Source: Laspinema olomoucense D3b
Lineage (GTDB): Bacteria > Cyanobacteriota > Cyanobacteriia > Cyanobacteriales > Laspinemataceae
DNA length: 64,000 bases
Assembly (NCBI RefSeq): GCF_025370785.1
Contig: NZ_JAMXFA010000024.1
Span: 37,236 to 101,235, forward strand
Direction of reading: 5' to 3'
This document shows positions 9,255 through 18,796 of the stretch, in pieces (within the stretch, counting starts at the first letter, position 1; each line of letters starts with the position of its first letter). The notes beneath the pieces were generated by a model. It did no database searches, was not told the origin of the DNA, and saw only the letters and a program-made list of their open reading frames with translations. A program made the translations under genes and the position numbers.

Positions 9255-9353
9255 AAACCGGGTTTCTGCAAAAATTTTTGCTACTTAACCAGATTGAAAA
9301 AAGGAACCCGGTTTCTCCAACCCTAGCTAGGACAAAGAAACCGGGTTTTTTAA
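9255..9353. repeat. cluster of AAACCGGGTTTCT palindromic repeats
   Basis: Three copies in 100 bp: AAACCGGGTTTCT at 9255-9267, GAACCCGGTTTCT at 9304-9316, and AGAAACCGGGTTTTTT from 9337. They sit between convergent genes (permease + and TPR protein -) and can fold against each other into terminator-like hairpins. The same motif recurs at 50644-50709. Confidence 0.7.
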
Positions 9354-9383
9354 CCTCTTAGCTGGAAATCCCCCAATATGAAA

Positions 9384-10127
9384 TTAATTAGAACGATTAT
9401 CCAGTTGTTGTAAGAAGCTATCAATGCGACTGACTGCCGAAAAATTGCCCTGTCTCTGGAATAAATCGCGGGCGGTTTGTAAAGCTTGAGTTGCTTCAGT
9501 CTGAGCGCCTTGTTCTGATAAAACTATTCCTAAATTGCCATGCGCTTCTGCAAAATTGGGATTAATTTCAATGGCTTTCTGATATGCAGATATGGCATCT
9601 GGTATTTGGCCGCGATTCACTAAAATATTGCCCATATTATAATAAGCTTTATCATAGTTAGGCTGAAGACGAATGGCTTCTCGATAGGCGGCGATCGCCT
9701 CATCGAACTCCTGTTGTTGCGCCAAGGCATTGGCTAAATTATAATGAGCAGCAGGTAATTGGGAATTTGTAGCAATGGCATTTCGGTAGGCGGCGATCGC
9801 CTCGGGAATTCGCCCCAAATTCACTAAGGCAACTCCCAGATTGATTTGCGCTTCCGTAAAATTAGGATTAAGGCGAATTGCTTGCTGATAAGAAGCGACT
9901 GCCCCCTCTAAATTACCCTCATCCTGAAGTCTTGCGCCTTCAGTATAATACCGTTCCGCTTCCGGGAATTCCTCCATTCCCTGCGCCACCCAAACTATCC
10001 CTGGGATTTGAGAAAACTCAAAATTCTCTTTCATGGATGGTGCGATCGCTTGTACCTTGGGGGTAACCCCCAAACTCAGCAAGATTGCCACCCCTAAAAC
10101 TTGTCTGTAATCAGTGTTAGTCCACAT
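9384..10127 (-). CDS. exported TPR-repeat protein
   Basis: 247 residues. Residues ~10-28 look like a signal peptide (VLGVAILLSLGVTPKVQA-IA), so the protein is likely periplasmic or outer-envelope. From ~55 onward there are five to six tetratricopeptide repeats of 34 residues (for example AEAHGNLGIVLSEQG and KAYYNMGNILVNRGQ) with the W/L/G/Y/A/P pattern intact. TPRs are protein-protein scaffolds; no enzymatic domain is visible. Lies downstream of the hpsP-like glycosyltransferase on the same strand with a 122-bp gap, so it may be read from that operon and serve envelope polysaccharide assembly (inference). Confidence 0.85.
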   Translation of the reverse strand: MWTNTDYRQVLGVAILLSLGVTPKVQAIAPSMKENFEFSQIPGIVWVAQGMEEFPEAERYYTEGARLQDEGNLEGAVASYQQAIRLNPNFTEAQINLGVALVNLGRIPEAIAAYRNAIATNSQLPAAHYNLANALAQQQEFDEAIAAYREAIRLQPNYDKAYYNMGNILVNRGQIPDAISAYQKAIEINPNFAEAHGNLGIVLSEQGAQTEATQALQTARDLFQRQGNFSAVSRIDSFLQQLDNRSN

Positions 10128-10249
10128 GAATCATTCCCCGAACCCGCGACTGTAGATCAATCTGTTTATTCTCAAGTGTAGCGAATAAATGCAATCGTTC
10201 TGAAGTTCCCGCCCTTGAGGGTATTTATCCCCGATATAGGGCGATCGCC

Positions 10250-11455
10250 TTATCCCTGGGCGAGTATCTCTCTGTATGCCACTAGAGTTTGCTGGGCGAT
10301 CGCATCCCAATCGTAATGAGTCGCCGCATACGCCTGACCCTTCTTTCCCCGTTGCTGACACTCATCAGGATTGGCGACTGCCTCCGAGAGCAACTGTGCA
10401 ATTTCCTCGACAGTCCCGTTCCCCACCCAACCTGCACCCGCTTCCAGCACATCTTCCCAGATATAAACCCCCCGAGAAATACAAACTGCCGTTCCTGCTG
10501 CCATTGCTTCCGCCACCGCAATCCCAAAGTTTTCATAATAAGACGGCAGCACAAAAATATCCGCTGACTGCAGCAACGATACTTTAAACTCTCCCCGCAC
10601 AAACCCAGGCAAAGTCGTACAATTCGCCAAAGAAGAAGCAGCAATTTGGGCTCTAATTTTTTCCTCATACTCTGGATCTTGAGGATTGCTTCCCGCTAAT
10701 ACAAAATGAAACTCTAACCCTTGGGCAAGTAACTTTTCTAATGCCGGTAACAACAAATTTAATCCCTTTTTCGGTTCAATTCGCGACAGAAACAAAACGA
10801 GGGGGCGATTACCTGTTATTCCCAATTCCTCCCGAATCTTTTTCACTCGTTGCTGCCGTTCCTCCGGGGTCAACTCTCCATCCATCCCAGGTAAACTCAC
10901 CCCCAAAGGAATGATTAAATCCCGGGTTCTCACCCCAAACCGTTCCGAAATCTTCGCCTCTTCTGCACTCGTAAAATGAATCGCTGCCGCCCCTGCTAAA
11001 TTCCCTCGTTCCCACAATGCCGTATAAACCTGCTTCATCGCGTTTTTCTTGCGCAAATCTGCCGGATCTAGCGTTCCTAACGGACGCAAAATATAAGGAA
11101 TTTTCCGCAGTCTCGCCACCGTTGCCGCCCCGGAAATTACCGGAGAAAATAGGGCGTGTAAGTGCGCAATATCATACTCGCTCCCATTGATAGATAACCA
11201 CCGTAATAAATCCAGAGAAAATTTATAACGACGAAAGGGAGAACAAGGAAAATAGCGGATTTGATAACCATCCTGTTCTACAGGGCAGTCCAGGGGAACA
11301 TCCAGAGGCGCTTGTCCCACATCTCCATTAGAATTAGTCGTTAATATTGTCACTTCTGCACCTTGTCGTGCCAGGGCTGCCGACAACCCCAACACCATTT
11401 GACTCGGCCCTCCATAAACCAGGGAAATAGATGGAATAATTTGTAAAATTTTCAT
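10250..11455 (-). CDS. GT4 glycosyltransferase, resembles hormogonium polysaccharide HpsP
   Basis: 401-residue retaining glycosyltransferase of the GT-B fold. N-terminal acceptor domain with the glycine-rich VYGGPSQMVLGLSAAL and LRPLGTLDPADLRKK; C-terminal donor domain with LFLSRIEPKKGL and the E-x7-E element YYENFGIAVAEAMAAG. The opening and the LRPLGTLDP segment match my recollection of cyanobacterial HpsP, which acts in the polysaccharide secreted by motile hormogonia. It is the last of four minus-strand genes (L-N-O-P order) and is separated from the previous one by a spacer with a 10-bp hairpin. GT4 call firm; the Hps assignment moderate. Confidence 0.8.
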   Translation of the reverse strand: MKILQIIPSISLVYGGPSQMVLGLSAALARQGAEVTILTTNSNGDVGQAPLDVPLDCPVEQDGYQIRYFPCSPFRRYKFSLDLLRWLSINGSEYDIAHLHALFSPVISGAATVARLRKIPYILRPLGTLDPADLRKKNAMKQVYTALWERGNLAGAAAIHFTSAEEAKISERFGVRTRDLIIPLGVSLPGMDGELTPEERQQRVKKIREELGITGNRPLVLFLSRIEPKKGLNLLLPALEKLLAQGLEFHFVLAGSNPQDPEYEEKIRAQIAASSLANCTTLPGFVRGEFKVSLLQSADIFVLPSYYENFGIAVAEAMAAGTAVCISRGVYIWEDVLEAGAGWVGNGTVEEIAQLLSEAVANPDECQQRGKKGQAYAATHYDWDAIAQQTLVAYREILAQG

Positions 11456-11594
11456 AGATTAAAATAAGAATTTAACGGTTTTAGGGAGAACTTTGAGGGG
11501 AATAGCAAGCCAGATGATCCCACTCCAAAATAAGGCAAATCATAACACTGGAAAAGGCTATAATTATAAGAATATTTATCCCTTCCTACATCCT

Positions 11595-11619
11595 CATTCC
11601 TAGGCAAAGCCTAGGAATG
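11595..11619. repeat. CATTCCTAGG inverted repeat between two glycosyltransferase genes
   Basis: CATTCCTAGG (11595-11604), loop CAAAG, CCTAGGAATG (11610-11619): a perfect 10-bp stem in the 192-bp gap between the hpsO-like and hpsP-like genes. Palindromes of this form recur in cyanobacterial spacers; here it may attenuate transcription between the two genes. Confidence 0.55.
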
Positions 11620-11647
11620 CTCAAAACCAGGCTCTGCCTCCTAACCC

Positions 11648-12820
11648 TTACTGCTCCAAAATGGTCTGATAAAATTCAAACTGTTGTTGAGCAAGCGCCT
11701 GATTGGTATAATGTTCCATTGCCCTTTGATAACCGCGATGAGCCAAGTCCTCTGCAAATCCAGGGTTTTCCATCAGTTTAGAGAGGCAATCCTGCAACGC
11801 TTCCGCATTCCCTTCGGGAAAGACTAATCCCCCATCTTGAATGACGTTAGGAATTTCCCCGGAATCCGACCCAATCACAGGAATTTGACAAGCCATTGCT
11901 TCAATTAAAACATGACCAAATTGTTCTTTCCATCCTGCGGAAGTTAGGGTTTTAAACTTATCGGTGGTTTCCGAAGGGAGAACCAAAACATCCATTAAGT
12001 TAATATAGCGCTGGACCTCATCATGGGGAACACTTTCAATCCAAATTAGCCGATTTTGCAAATTAAACTCCGTGGCTTTTTGCAACAGCATTTCTTTTAA
12101 AGGACCGCGACCTAATAGCAACAATTTCCAAGGTTTATCGGCTAACTGCGATAAAGACTGGAGTAAGGTGAGCAATCCTTTTTCTTCCACAAACCGCCCG
12201 ACAAACCCGACGACAAATTCATCGGGGTAAATAGCGAGTTGGGTGCGGAGTTCCGGTTGAGGATGGGGACGAAAGAGGGTTTCATCAACGCCGAGTTGAG
12301 GCATGATTTTGAGGGGACCGGAATAGCCGCGATCGCGCAAAATTTCAGCCCCATCTTGATTTCCCACAATAATGCCATCGGTATGTCGTAAATTATAGGA
12401 TTCTAAGAGAGAAACCGGGAATTTTAATTGGTAGGGGAGATTCCACCAAGTAAAGAATAGATTCTTAGCTTTTAATCCGAGTAATCGGTTTAGAGTGATA
12501 AATTCCGTGTAGGCGATCGCCTTCGCACCCTGTTCCACTTGGATAATATCGGGCCGCCACTGCCGCAACAGGGAAATCAAATCCGCGCCAAAGGTCAAAA
12601 GTCCTTGATTGTTTTGGCTAAAATTGGAAATTGGCATTACTCGAAACGAACCTTCTTCTAAGAATTCGGTTTCGATGAGTTTATTTTGAACGCCACCAGG
12701 ACGCCATCGCCGAGGAACCACCACGGTAACTTCAATCCCGGGAGCAAGTTGGGCCAGTTTTCGTAACTTTTCCCGGTTTAAATCAACAATATAAGTATGG
12801 CTGGCAACTAGAATTTTCAC
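11648..12820 (-). CDS. GT4 glycosyltransferase, resembles hormogonium polysaccharide HpsO
   Basis: 390 residues from a GTG start at 12820 (no better ATG). GT-B fold: N-terminal domain with VASHTYIVDLNREKLRKLA and VVVPRRWRPGGVQNK; C-terminal donor domain with VVGFVGRFVEEKGLLTLLQ, LLLLGRGPLK, the VPHDEVQRYINLMDVLVLPS loop and FGHVLIEAMACQIPVIGSDSG with the E-x7-E pair. The text closely recalls the protein named HpsO in Nostoc-type genomes. It lies 23 bp downstream of the hpsN-like GT2 gene, so the two are probably co-transcribed. Likely adds a sugar to the hormogonium polysaccharide at the cytoplasmic membrane (inference from the neighbours). Confidence 0.8.
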   Translation of the reverse strand: MKILVASHTYIVDLNREKLRKLAQLAPGIEVTVVVPRRWRPGGVQNKLIETEFLEEGSFRVMPISNFSQNNQGLLTFGADLISLLRQWRPDIIQVEQGAKAIAYTEFITLNRLLGLKAKNLFFTWWNLPYQLKFPVSLLESYNLRHTDGIIVGNQDGAEILRDRGYSGPLKIMPQLGVDETLFRPHPQPELRTQLAIYPDEFVVGFVGRFVEEKGLLTLLQSLSQLADKPWKLLLLGRGPLKEMLLQKATEFNLQNRLIWIESVPHDEVQRYINLMDVLVLPSETTDKFKTLTSAGWKEQFGHVLIEAMACQIPVIGSDSGEIPNVIQDGGLVFPEGNAEALQDCLSKLMENPGFAEDLAHRGYQRAMEHYTNQALAQQQFEFYQTILEQ

Positions 12821-12843
12821 AGCATTTACAATAAATGGATAAA

Positions 12844-13836
12844 TCAGGTTTTTTGAGAATTGGCTAGTTCATCTTGTTGGCTGTAAATTTGTCCATCTTG
12901 AAAGCTCGATTGCAGAACAGTGCCAACAGCATTGAAAAATCCCAGGGTATAGAACCAAAACCGCACCAGGGTTTTAATCGGCGACCCACTTTTATTGCAG
13001 GGGGGATGACCCAGAACATGGCAGTCGAATAAGCGAGCGAAAAAGCGCAGACATTGAGATAGGGTGAGATTTTTTAATCCCAGGAGGAAATGATTGTGAT
13101 AAAAGGTGATTTGATAGCTAATTGAGCGAGTGCTAATATCATGACAGCCGCCGGTTTCTTCTCCTAAATGAATTAAGTGAGCGTCCGGTTCATACCAGAT
13201 TTTGTATCCAGTTTGTCGCAAACGCAAGCAAAAATCCGACTCTTCCCGCACGGCGCTGCCTCGGAAGCGTTCATCAAAGTGTAATCCGTACTTGTCGAAA
13301 ATTTCGCGACGGAAGGACATATTACAACCGCGAACGGAGAGGACTTCCTGGGGTTTGACGGTATGCACCAGGTCAATATAATACCAGGCAATTCCCGGAT
13401 CCATTGCTTCTGGGGGTAAATCCTCGATGGTTAAACCGCCACCGGAGTCGGCGAGTTTCATGCGATCGAAAACCCGACCCGCGATCGCCCCAATCTCCGG
13501 TTTATCGAGATAATTGCGAGCATGAGCGTGCAGAAAACCCGGGGGAAGTTGGACATCATCATCGAGAAAGAGAATAATTGTTCCCTGCGATCGGCGCACG
13601 GCATAGTTGCGCGCACCGGGTAAACTGGCCCAATCCAAGCGCAACCAGTGAATGCGATCAGATTCGGCGAGGGATTGCAGATAGGCATCGGTTTCCGGTT
13701 CGTGGGTGGGGGTTTGATCCACCACCAGCACCTCAAAATCGGGGTAGTCTTGTTGGAGGACATCGCAGAGAGTCTCTCTGAGTACCTTTTCCCGGTTGTA
13801 TGTGGGAATAATCACAGAAATCGAGGGCAAAGACAT
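12844..13836 (-). CDS. GT2 glycosyltransferase, resembles hormogonium polysaccharide HpsN
   Basis: 330-residue inverting GT-A enzyme. The N-terminus ISVIIPTYNREKVLRETL opens the nucleotide-sugar fold; the DXD-type metal site is ILFLDDDVQLPPG, followed by SFRREIFDKYG and the acceptor/base region VREESDFCLRLRQTGYKIWYEPDAHLIH. The last ~70 residues are hydrophobic in part (FWFYTLGFFNAVGTV) and may touch the membrane. The block LDWASLPGARNYAVRRS recalls HpsN. It is placed between the polymerase/ligase-like hpsL gene (78-bp gap) and hpsO (23-bp gap), consistent with one operon. Confidence 0.8.
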   Translation of the reverse strand: MSLPSISVIIPTYNREKVLRETLCDVLQQDYPDFEVLVVDQTPTHEPETDAYLQSLAESDRIHWLRLDWASLPGARNYAVRRSQGTIILFLDDDVQLPPGFLHAHARNYLDKPEIGAIAGRVFDRMKLADSGGGLTIEDLPPEAMDPGIAWYYIDLVHTVKPQEVLSVRGCNMSFRREIFDKYGLHFDERFRGSAVREESDFCLRLRQTGYKIWYEPDAHLIHLGEETGGCHDISTRSISYQITFYHNHFLLGLKNLTLSQCLRFFARLFDCHVLGHPPCNKSGSPIKTLVRFWFYTLGFFNAVGTVLQSSFQDGQIYSQQDELANSQKT

Positions 13837-13914
13837 GGAGTTAAGGGTTGAAAGTTTAGAGTTTAGAGGAGTTGAAGGCGATCGGCAAGGGAAGCGGGCG
13901 TTTAGAGGTCGGGT

Positions 13915-15567
13915 TTATTTCTTTTTCTGTTTCTTTTTAGAGGAGCCTTTCTCATCGAGCAACCCGAGTTCCTCTGCTTCGAGTTTTTCCTGAGCAACCT
14001 CTCGGTCAAGGTCAGGCAACTTGAACAGTAACCCGGCAACCACCCAGTAATAGACCGCAACCGGGTCTACGTCGAGAGGATAATAGTAAGTGTTATAGCT
14101 AATAAACAAGACAAACACCCAATAGGATGCGCCATAGCCTCGGAGATTTTTATCTTTGACAGAGCGATAGGTTTTAAAGCCCAGATAGCTCAGAGTGGTC
14201 ACGAAAATCAGAAACCCGATGACTCCCACGGGGCCAATTTCATAGAGTAATTTAGGATAGTAGGTTTCGATGAGCTTAATCTCTCCGAACATCCGAGCGG
14301 AGTTGGTCGCTCTGCCTAAACCATGCCCAAAAAATCCAGCTTGTCCTTTTGAGGTAAATTCGGCTTGGTGGGCGATAAAATCTGTGGGTGGAGAGGCATT
14401 CCACCTGCCGACAAAACTATCGATCCGTTCCGTAATCAGATCCGGGAAGAGTGCCATTGCCCCAAATCCCAAGATTGAGAGTCCGACGGCGATCGGAATA
14501 AATCGTTTCAGATTTGTGATTTGACCCGTGGCGACCAGCAGAATAACCGTCATCACAGGGACAAGCGCTAAGGCAATTCGTTGACCGGAGATCACTGAAT
14601 TGACAAAAACTAAGGCCATTCCCAGGAAACTGAGTATCTTCCAGAGGAAGGAAGGATCGTTAAAGGCTGAGGCAAAGGTAAAAAAGAGGTTGGCAATCAG
14701 GAACCAAGCCCACTGCCAGGGGGCAACAAAGGTCCCGGGTAAGCGAATCATGTTCACCTCGGGACTAAACACCAGAGAACCGCCAACCAGGCATTTAGCT
14801 TCGAGGGTGGCTTTAAATAAATCTGCACCTACATAGCCTCTGGTCCCGGGACAGCGACCGGAGGAGAGGAACCAATACTGAACAACACCCAGTCCACAGC
14901 AGATCACAGCGAGTATGACATGGGTGCGGGTCAGCCACAGAAATTCCTTTTTGTTACGGATGGTATAGTAAGTGCATCCGATCAAGGGAATATAGCCGAG
15001 GAAGACTTTCAGACCCAGTAGTCCCATTGGGAGGGGCTTGCCATCGGGTTTGGGGCCAAATTGCTGAGCCCCGTTGACAAACAACAGAGTCATCAGGCAG
15101 ACCAACAAGAGAATGTTCAGCGCAAGACCCAGTTGGGGGGGAATTAGGAAGGGGAGTTTTTTGGCCTTGATCTCCCGGTAGAGGGCGATCGCCCCAGGAA
15201 TATAAAACCCATCTTTAGCCAGTTGGAACAGTGCATTTCCCCCGCCGATCCAGTAGGTAATGGTGCCGGAAAACGGCATATAGATCAAAAAGCCCCAAAT
15301 CGCTAACCGAGGGTATTTGCAGGACACTAATAAAACCGCAACCCCACCTCCACCCGCGAGCGCTAACTTGACGTCGGCCACAAAAAAAAGTACCAGCCCG
15401 ATCGCTGCACCGACACCTCCATAGATCGTGAACGATTGAATCATCGCTTTGCGTTCGCGCTCAACCTTCTTTTGTTGGGCAGCCAGTTCTTTTTTACTCA
15501 CAGAAGGCACTTGTGCCTCCTTATTGGTTTGGGACTTTTTCTTAGATTTTTGCTTGCTTTTTAACAT
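13915..15567 (-). CDS. O-antigen ligase/polymerase-like membrane protein, resembles HpsL
   Basis: 550 residues. A very basic Lys/Gln-rich cytoplasmic N-tail (~1-45) is followed by about a dozen hydrophobic segments and an acidic-then-Lys-rich tail ending SSKKKQKKK. The arrangement, with a large loop holding RLPGTFVAPWQWAWFLI and the FFGHGLGRATNSARMFGE segment, fits the O-antigen ligase/Wzy superfamily, which polymerises or transfers lipid-linked glycans on the outer face of the plasma membrane. GGNALFQLAKDGFYIPG is a signature I associate with HpsL. First gene of the four-gene minus-strand hps-like run; a 364-bp spacer with a terminator for glmM lies upstream. Confidence 0.8.
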   Translation of the reverse strand: MLKSKQKSKKKSQTNKEAQVPSVSKKELAAQQKKVERERKAMIQSFTIYGGVGAAIGLVLFFVADVKLALAGGGGVAVLLVSCKYPRLAIWGFLIYMPFSGTITYWIGGGNALFQLAKDGFYIPGAIALYREIKAKKLPFLIPPQLGLALNILLLVCLMTLLFVNGAQQFGPKPDGKPLPMGLLGLKVFLGYIPLIGCTYYTIRNKKEFLWLTRTHVILAVICCGLGVVQYWFLSSGRCPGTRGYVGADLFKATLEAKCLVGGSLVFSPEVNMIRLPGTFVAPWQWAWFLIANLFFTFASAFNDPSFLWKILSFLGMALVFVNSVISGQRIALALVPVMTVILLVATGQITNLKRFIPIAVGLSILGFGAMALFPDLITERIDSFVGRWNASPPTDFIAHQAEFTSKGQAGFFGHGLGRATNSARMFGEIKLIETYYPKLLYEIGPVGVIGFLIFVTTLSYLGFKTYRSVKDKNLRGYGASYWVFVLFISYNTYYYPLDVDPVAVYYWVVAGLLFKLPDLDREVAQEKLEAEELGLLDEKGSSKKKQKKK

Positions 15568-15931
15568 ATTCCGATGGTGAATCTTCCCCAGGAATTAGAC
15601 CCTCGAACCGGCGGACCTTTCTACGGACAGTCACACAAACCCGACTTATCACTTCTTATTGATAACATCAAATCCACTCAGGCGGCTATATCCGGATTCA
15701 GGGAGTGGCGATCGCCCTCATCCCCAGGGCGCTAGGGAATTACACCCCAGAAATTGCACCCGTCCTGTGCCGTCGGTACTCCAGCCCATTGACCCCTCCA
15801 AAGCACCTATTTTTAACGAATAGACTCCTGCCCTATTCTTCCCAAACAAAGAAAAGAAGACCCGATCGCTCGCGCCTTCTTTTCTAAATTTATTCCGATT
15901 TAAGAATGCAACTTAACGGGATAATTCAACT
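15568..15931. other. spacer upstream of hpsL-like gene, with glmM terminator
   Basis: 364 bp without a convincing ORF (the 61-codon plus-strand frame at 15705-15887 has no family features). Contains the hairpin at 15850-15885 and presumably the promoter of the hpsL-like gene. Confidence 0.6.
15850..15885 (-). terminator. candidate terminator of glmM
   Basis: AGAAAAGAAG (15850-15859) pairs perfectly with CTTCTTTTCT (15876-15885) around a 16-nt loop, 46 nt beyond the glmM stop. On the minus strand the stem is followed by TTTGTTTGGG. Confidence 0.55.
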
Positions 15932-17467
15932 CTAAGCGGCCAAATGTTGCTCAACAACTCGCACTAAATTTTCGGTCCAATAATTTGCCAGTTCCGCCGT
16001 TGCTGCTTCCACCATCACCCGGATCAAGGGTTCCGTACCCGAGGCGCGAACTAAAATCCGGCCCTGATCGCCCATTGCTGTAGTTGCGTGGTTGATGGCG
16101 ATTTGCACGGGTTCGCAACTTTCCCAATCCATCCGGCGATCGCGGTCTTCTACCCGCACATTCCGTAACAATTGCGGATAGGTCTGAAAACTCTCATCCA
16201 CCATCTGCGCCAGGGAACCGCCATATTGTCTGACAACGGTTGCCAGATGAATCGCGGTCATCACGCCATCTCCCGTTACCCCATAGTGGCGACAGAGAAT
16301 ATGACCGGATTGTTCACCGCCTAACATAGACCCAGTACGCAGCATTTCTGCATGGACGTGCTGATCGCCGACGGGAGTTCGGAGTAATTTACCCCCCAAT
16401 TTTTCCCAGGCCCGTTCAAAGCCTAAATTAGACATGACTGTAGCCACAATCGTTGAGTCAGGGAGTTGACCGGACTGTTCCAGGGTCTGTCCCCACAAAT
16501 AGAGAATATAATCTCCATCAATCGGGCGGCCTCTATCATCCACCCCTAAGACGCGATCGGCATCGCCATCAAAGGCGAATCCCATATCGGCATTGTATGC
16601 CTTGACTGCGGATTGCAGGACATCCAGATAGGTAGAACCGCAGCCGACATTAATGCGATCGCCATCGGGGCGATCGTGCAAGCAGATAATCTCAGCCCCC
16701 AATGCCTGAAACACCTCCGGGGCCAACATCGCCGCTGCACCCCAGGCCAAATCTAAAACAATCCGCATTCCCTGTAAAGGCAATTCCTCAGTCCCATTGC
16801 CATAAATCAACGGGAGTTGTAACGCTTTGGCATAATCCGCCACTAACTCGGGCCTATAATATTGATGTCCCCAGGCCCCGGTCAAACTCGCCAAGTCCAT
16901 CTGCCCTCGGATACCTGCTTCAATCTGCTTCTGCACAGCAGCCGGTAGCTTCGTCCCGTCTGATCCAAAAAACTTAATTCCATTATCCCCCGGGGGATTG
17001 TGACTAGCCGAAATCATCACCCCGCCAATCGCTTCCGAAACGCTAGTTAAGTAGGCTACGCAGGGGGTCGGACATAATCCTAAATTCCAAACTTCTAACC
17101 CTGCCGAAGTCAGCCCTGCCGTGAGGGCCATTGCTAACATATCGCTAGAATTTCGAGAATCTTGTCCTAAAATAATCGGACCCGTTGTTCCGCTTTGGGC
17201 TTTCAGGACCTGACCTGCCCAAAATCCGACCTGCAAGGCGAGGGGCGCATTCAGAAAATCTCCCACTCGTCCGCGAATTCCATCGGTCCCAAATAAGGGA
17301 GTATTGGGTAGATAAATTCCGGTTTCTACCACGGAAAGGCGATTGATAACCTCTTTACCCGCAATGGGTTTGGGGTTTTGTACCGATTTAGACCCATTCA
17401 CCCCGGCGAGGGTTAAGGATGAGCCGTTTGATCCAGAGCCTTGCGTCCAGGCTGGAGTTGTTACCAT
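15932..17467 (-). CDS. glmM: phosphoglucosamine mutase
   Basis: Converts glucosamine-6-phosphate to glucosamine-1-phosphate for UDP-GlcNAc, the precursor of peptidoglycan and surface glycans. 511 residues from ATG 17467 (MVTTPAWTQ); the 531-residue version from 17527 adds an implausible hydrophobic leader. Catalytic phosphoserine in [17 protein letters not shown], metal-binding loop [11 protein letters not shown], sugar-binding GGEQSGHI and phosphate-binding [14 protein letters not shown] are all intact and ordered as in the alpha-phosphohexomutase family. A low-complexity N-terminal extension (~60 residues before [12 protein letters not shown]) is longer than in Escherichia coli GlmM but common in cyanobacteria. 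Placed among surface-polysaccharide genes, which it supplies. Confidence 0.93.
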   Translation of the reverse strand: MVTTPAWTQGSGSNGSSLTLAGVNGSKSVQNPKPIAGKEVINRLSVVETGIYLPNTPLFGTDGIRGRVGDFLNAPLALQVGFWAGQVLKAQSGTTGPIILGQDSRNSSDMLAMALTAGLTSAGLEVWNLGLCPTPCVAYLTSVSEAIGGVMISASHNPPGDNGIKFFGSDGTKLPAAVQKQIEAGIRGQMDLASLTGAWGHQYYRPELVADYAKALQLPLIYGNGTEELPLQGMRIVLDLAWGAAAMLAPEVFQALGAEIICLHDRPDGDRINVGCGSTYLDVLQSAVKAYNADMGFAFDGDADRVLGVDDRGRPIDGDYILYLWGQTLEQSGQLPDSTIVATVMSNLGFERAWEKLGGKLLRTPVGDQHVHAEMLRTGSMLGGEQSGHILCRHYGVTGDGVMTAIHLATVVRQYGGSLAQMVDESFQTYPQLLRNVRVEDRDRRMDWESCEPVQIAINHATTAMGDQGRILVRASGTEPLIRVMVEAATAELANYWTENLVRVVEQHLAA

Positions 17468-17606
17468 AATTTTATTCACTCCACACACACCAATATATAG
17501 ATTCACTGTGGAGAATAGCATTTCCACAGAAATATCCTACTAAACAAGAGTAAAAAGCTGAAATCCGGAGTTAAGCCGGTTAAGAGTCTGACGATAGACG
17601 GAGAAC

Positions 17607-17662
17607 GGATGAACGATCAAGAATGAATTTTCGGGATTTTGTTCATCCTTGATTGCTCATCC
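17607..17662 (-). terminator. inverted repeat abutting the stop of a GT4 gene
   Basis: 17607-17627 pairs with 17642-17662 over 21 bp with three imperfect pairs and a 14-nt loop. The right arm ends one base before the stop codon of the minus-strand glycosyltransferase (17663). Candidate terminator. Confidence 0.5.
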
Positions 17663-18733
17663 TTAAAGATAGTCTTTTAAAATTTCTCCTGTGGAGATTC
17701 CGGTTTTAGACCAACTAAATTGACTGGCACGGGCTAAACCCAGTTCCCGGAGGCGCGATCGCGTGGTTGCACCCAGGGCCACCGCCAGCATGGCACTGGA
17801 AATTTCTCGAATATTGTACGGATCCACTAATATGCCAGCATCGCCGGTCACTTCCGGCAGAGAAGAGCGATTTGAGGTGATCACCGGAGTGCCACAGGCC
17901 ATTGCTTCTAAAGCAGGTAAGCCAAATCCCTCCCACAAGGAAGGAAAGACCAAGGCGATCGCCTGATTCATCAACACCGGCAACTTCTCGTAGGGGACAT
18001 ATTCCAGAAATTTCACTCGTTCACATAATCCCAACTCTTTGACCTGTTCCTGGAGGGCAGGAGTGTAGCGGGAGTCATGGGAACCGGCTAACCATAATTC
18101 ATACTCGGAACCCTGGGCCACATTCGCAAAGGCTTCTATCAATCGATGCAGATTTTTATAAGGGTCACAGCGACCGACGTAGAGAAAATAATTACTAACG
18201 GGTAAGTTTAAAAATTTAAAATTCTCCCCATCATATCCCAAGGGAATTGGGGTGATTTTATCTGCCGATATTTTACAAAAGTTACTAATATCCCGGGCTG
18301 TGGATATGGAATTACAGACAATATGAGTCGCTTGCTGCAAAACGAGGGGAATATAATAGCGATGATAATAGGTTAAGGGAGAGCGTTTGTTAGGAAATCG
18401 CAGGGGAATAAAATCATGAACCATCACCACAGACCGACAGCTTGAAAACAAGGGGGCTTCGGGAACTGGGGAGAACAGCAGTTGCGATCGCAGAGTTTTA
18501 TAAATTTTCGGCAGGTGTTGTTGGGTCCACCACAACCGCTTGAGATGACCTTTCTTTCCATAATCTGGGGTTAAATCTTCTGGAACTAAATAACAATTAT
18601 AAGGAGCTAATTCCCGCCCGATTAATAAAGTCGGCTCCAGAGGGGTTAAATAAGGGACAATTTGGTTAGCATAAGTGGTAATTCCCGTAGGTTTGGGAAT
18701 CAAAAATGACAGATTAATGGACAGGGAAGTCAA
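17663..18733 (-). CDS. GT4 glycosyltransferase (mannosyl/rhamnosyl-transferase-like)
   Basis: 356-residue GT-B enzyme. N-terminus LSFLIPKPTGITTYANQIVPYL, then PVPEAPLFSSCRSVVMVHDFIPLRFP, a layout shared with mannosyltransferase WbdB/MtfB-like proteins. Donor domain: FLYVGRCDPYKNLHRLIEAF, then the E-x7-E element WEGFGLPALEAMACGTPVITSN and SLPEVTGDAGILVDP. The start is TTG at 18733; no in-frame ATG lies nearby, so the true start is uncertain. Follows a GT2 gene (63-bp gap) and the rfb genes on the same strand, so it probably uses dTDP-rhamnose or a GDP/UDP-sugar in the same surface glycan (inference). Confidence 0.85.
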   Translation of the reverse strand: MTSLSINLSFLIPKPTGITTYANQIVPYLTPLEPTLLIGRELAPYNCYLVPEDLTPDYGKKGHLKRLWWTQQHLPKIYKTLRSQLLFSPVPEAPLFSSCRSVVMVHDFIPLRFPNKRSPLTYYHRYYIPLVLQQATHIVCNSISTARDISNFCKISADKITPIPLGYDGENFKFLNLPVSNYFLYVGRCDPYKNLHRLIEAFANVAQGSEYELWLAGSHDSRYTPALQEQVKELGLCERVKFLEYVPYEKLPVLMNQAIALVFPSLWEGFGLPALEAMACGTPVITSNRSSLPEVTGDAGILVDPYNIREISSAMLAVALGATTRSRLRELGLARASQFSWSKTGISTGEILKDYL

Positions 18734-18796
18734 GAGCGTACACCTCGGATTTTTTGCGTGACGTCCAACTACAGGTCAAGAGCGAACACGATTGTT